A DNA stretch of 7,816 nucleotides from Candidatus Latescibacterota bacterium (GTDB taxonomy: Bacteria; Latescibacterota; MVCY01). The stretch lies in the NCBI GenBank assembly GCA_030608245.1, contig JAUWEO010000079.1, forward strand, positions 1-7,816. The letters run 5' to 3'. The notes under the pieces are model-generated. The model was not told the DNA's origin. It made no database searches and saw nothing but the letters and a program-made list of their open reading frames with translations. How positions within the stretch are numbered: the stretch's first letter is position 1; each line of letters starts with the position of its first letter. Both the position numbers and the translations under genes were made by a program. This document shows positions 6,045 through 7,816 of the stretch, one piece after another.

Positions 6045-7417
6045 TTTTCATCAGCCTCCTCCAAATGTTTACATGCTCTCAAGGCATATACGATTGCTGT
6101 TACTATTGCATGAATCAGAATCGCGAACAAAGAATAAACAGGTACTCTCAATATAATCCCCAATAAAATGTAGTAGATATATATATTCTTCCGGCCGTCG
6201 AATCTCCTGAACCTTCGATCGAAGGGGGCGCAGTCCGACAGAGAGACGCCCATAACCTCCTTGAACTGCATATAGCAATGGGTAGCAAATCCATTGAACA
6301 GAACGATGCCCAGGGCTATTTTTAGCGGCGTTAGGCTTCCGATACCCGTTATCGAGAATTCATCGGGGTGAGAAGAGAGAAACCAGGCTAAACCTATGTA
6401 CCAGGACTGTTCGAACAGAAAGTCAAAGGAATGCTCTATGTTGCCCAATTTGGTCAGTTTTCCTCTTATCCGAGCCAGTTTCCCATCCAGACCGTCCATT
6501 ACCGAGACTGCAAAGGTGAGAATCGAGCCTGTTAGCAGATGGCCAGTGAAGAAGAGGAAAGTCGCCAGATAAGCAACTATATTTGTCAGAACGGTCAGTT
6601 GATTGGGGGTGACTCTCAACTCGGACAGGTAGTAGAGGATTTTATTCTCGATGTGCCGGTTTATATACCAGGCATGAAAATCAAGGGTGCCCTTCTGGGT
6701 GGACTGCACAAGCTGTTTTTTGCAGAGCTTCAGATCCTTTTTTGAATCCAGTTGACACCAGAAAGGTCTCACCTGGCGTCTCATTCCGGGCACATAAGAA
6801 GGGATATCAGAGACATCTAACCCTTGAACCTCGAATTTCTCTACTATCCGCTGAAGAGACTCTATCCAACCCTCTCCTTTTTCAGCGCACTCTTCCAGAA
6901 CGGGGAACACCTCAGGAGAGAGTCTACATAATCCGCTGTAGATGCCGTTCCCCTTCTGTATTCCTATCTGTTTTATCCTGCCGTTATCCGTCTCCACTTT
7001 TACAGAAGTATCCGCACTGTAATGGCTCGAGTTGCTATCATAACATAAGGTTATCCCCCTTTCTTCTTTCAAATGTTTTACTATCCGCGCGTCAAAGACT
7101 ACATTGGCGGGAAGCAGCAAAAAATCCTCCCCAATAACATCTTTTGCTGCCAGAATTGTCTCTGTTAATGTCTGCCCAGCGCTGGACACTGTGAGATACT
7201 CGATGTGCAGCCCTAAATCTTCGACCTCCCTCAGGTGGCTTTCTATTATTTGTCTGCTGTAGGTAGAGAGGATAACCACCTCCGTCAGCCCAGCCGAGGC
7301 CAAAAGCACCAGGGTTCTTTCCACCACAGAAGAGCCGCAAAGCTTAAGAAAAGCCGCCTCTTTTGTCTCATCGTTGAGCAGGTTGTTCCGTTGCATCAGT
7401 GGAACTAAAACCTTCAT
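6041..7417 (-). CDS. Fusion of degenerate nucleotidyltransferase domain and CDP-alcohol phosphotransferase membrane domain
   Basis: 458 residues in two parts. Residues 1-235 share landmarks with the neighbouring cytidylyltransferase: FLLLPANVVFD (99-109) against FVLLMSDHLFD, SVKVETDNGRIKQIG (138-152) against its ATKVKV/DIGK region, and GIYSGLCRLSPEVF (158-171) against GIDTGMFLCSPNFF. The GxGxR loop, PKPL and the metal Asp are gone, so this half is probably catalytically dead. Residues 240-446 form a CDP-OH-P transferase with several hydrophobic helices, starting RVTPNQLTVLTN (268-279). Its motif is D308-GL-D311-G-KL-AR, then an 8-residue spacer and G325, but where D-x3-D is expected the sequence offers H329/F333, or E328/D332 shifted by one. 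It would transfer a phospho-polyol from CDP to an alcohol at the membrane. Overall it resembles DIPPS. The start is ATG with a duplicated SD. Confidence 0.8.
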   Translation of the reverse strand: MKVLVPLMQRNNLLNDETKEAAFLKLCGSSVVERTLVLLASAGLTEVVILSTYSRQIIESHLREVEDLGLHIEYLTVSSAGQTLTETILAAKDVIGEDFLLLPANVVFDARIVKHLKEERGITLCYDSNSSHYSADTSVKVETDNGRIKQIGIQKGNGIYSGLCRLSPEVFPVLEECAEKGEGWIESLQRIVEKFEVQGLDVSDIPSYVPGMRRQVRPFWCQLDSKKDLKLCKKQLVQSTQKGTLDFHAWYINRHIENKILYYLSELRVTPNQLTVLTNIVAYLATFLFFTGHLLTGSILTFAVSVMDGLDGKLARIRGKLTKLGNIEHSFDFLFEQSWYIGLAWFLSSHPDEFSITGIGSLTPLKIALGIVLFNGFATHCYMQFKEVMGVSLSDCAPFDRRFRRFDGRKNIYIYYILLGIILRVPVYSLFAILIHAIVTAIVYALRACKHLEEADEK

Positions 7418-7419
7418 CT

Positions 7420-7435
7420 ATTCCTCCATTCCTCC
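7420..7435 (-). promoter_or_regulatory. Tandem duplicated ribosome-binding site
   Basis: On the minus strand GGAGGAAT occurs twice head to tail. The proximal copy places GGAGG 5 nt before the ATG at 7417 and sets that start. An in-frame TAG directly before the ATG rules out a longer protein. The distal copy is 13 nt from the ATG and may be a standby site or a simple 8-bp slippage duplication. Confidence 0.7.
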
Positions 7436-7469
7436 GAAATACTTTCTCGAATCGGGACTCTAATTTCGC

Positions 7470-7816
7470 CTATCGCCCCGCCAAAATCGCCTCCACCTTT
7501 GAGATTACATTATCCACAGTAAATCCGAATTTCTCAAAGAGGATCTTATAAGGGGCAGAGGCGCCAAAGGTGGTTATCCCTATCACCTCGCCACAGAGCC
7601 CCACATAACGGTGCCACCCCAATGGGTAAGATGTCTCTATTGCCAGCCTGGCAGTGACTTCGGGTGGAAGAACCACATCCTTATATCCTGGGGACTGTTT
7701 CTCAAACAGCTCCCAGCTTGGCATATTGACCACTCGGGCAGCAATCCCCTTATCTATCAGTTTTTCATAAGCCCCAAGGGCTAAATGAACCTCAGAACCA
7801 GTAGCCAGTAAAATGA
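7470..7816 (-). CDS. tkt: Transketolase, C-terminal part (5' end outside window)
   Basis: Thiamine-diphosphate enzyme of the non-oxidative pentose phosphate pathway that moves two-carbon ketol units between sugar phosphates in the cytosol. About 114 residues of the C-terminal domain are visible, open to the window edge. They begin ILLATGSEVHLALGAYEKL, the transketolase C-domain signature, then continue RVVNMPSWELFEKQ, a GWHRYVG segment near the middle, and GITTFGASAPYKILFEKFGF before the end. The cofactor- and pyrimidine-binding domains lie beyond the window. The GTG at 7733 is internal. A 52-nt spacer without a clear terminator separates it from the fusion gene, so the two may share a transcript. 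DXS is excluded by the PSWELF and FGASAPYK motifs. Confidence 0.95.
   Translation of the reverse strand, partial: ILLATGSEVHLALGAYEKLIDKGIAARVVNMPSWELFEKQSPGYKDVVLPPEVTARLAIETSYPLGWHRYVGLCGEVIGITTFGASAPYKILFEKFGFTVDNVISKVEAILAGR

Noticed and set aside
6742..7137. Plus-strand open frame of 131 codons
   Set aside because: Antisense to the fusion protein and low in recognisable structure, so most likely a shadow frame.
6041..7417. Frameshift or assembly error explaining the degenerate nucleotidyltransferase domain
   Set aside because: The frame is open throughout, the paralogue landmarks stay in register, and the missing motifs are replaced by plausible protein sequence rather than garbled residues.

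Overview
The window looks like a piece of a bacterial chromosome, probably from an uncultivated lineage. Base composition is close to balanced, genes are packed with 2-4 nt junctions and Shine-Dalgarno (SD) sites, GTG starts are common, and the spacers hold palindromic dispersed repeats. All genes except the one at the left edge lie on the minus strand. I cannot name the phylum from sequence alone.

Layout, left to right. The 3' end of leuD (3-isopropylmalate dehydratase small subunit, plus strand) runs to 296 and converges on a minus-strand pair: a PAP2-family phosphatase (1360-1938) followed 2 nt later by apbE, a flavin transferase (350-1357). A spacer at 1939-2171 holds a GC-rich palindrome with a G-quadruplex motif and a 12-bp hairpin. 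Next is a lone TIM-barrel sugar isomerase/epimerase-like gene (2172-2999). The spacer at 3000-3415 holds three more inverted-repeat structures and two tiny open frames that look like stubs coupled to metG. Then come metG (3416-5158), a 172-nt leader with overlapping inverted repeats, a stand-alone CDP-inositol-type nucleotidyltransferase (5331-6044), a fusion of a nucleotidyltransferase-like domain to a CDP-alcohol phosphotransferase (6041-7417), and the 3' end of a transketolase gene (7470 to the window edge).

How the genes fit together. Transcription of the right half runs from transketolase through the fusion protein and the nucleotidyltransferase toward metG. The fusion protein and nucleotidyltransferase overlap by 4 nt and look like one module: the small protein would make a CDP-activated polyol, by family resemblance CDP-inositol, and the membrane protein would move the phospho-polyol onto an acceptor alcohol. 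The resemblance is to the IPCT/DIPPS enzymes that make di-myo-inositol phosphate in thermophiles. Two things differ from the textbook enzyme. The N-terminal domain of the fusion is a degenerate paralogue of the neighbouring active enzyme, and the second half of its CDP-alcohol phosphotransferase metal motif is altered. This is the most unusual system in the window. The other genes are ordinary housekeeping or envelope functions.
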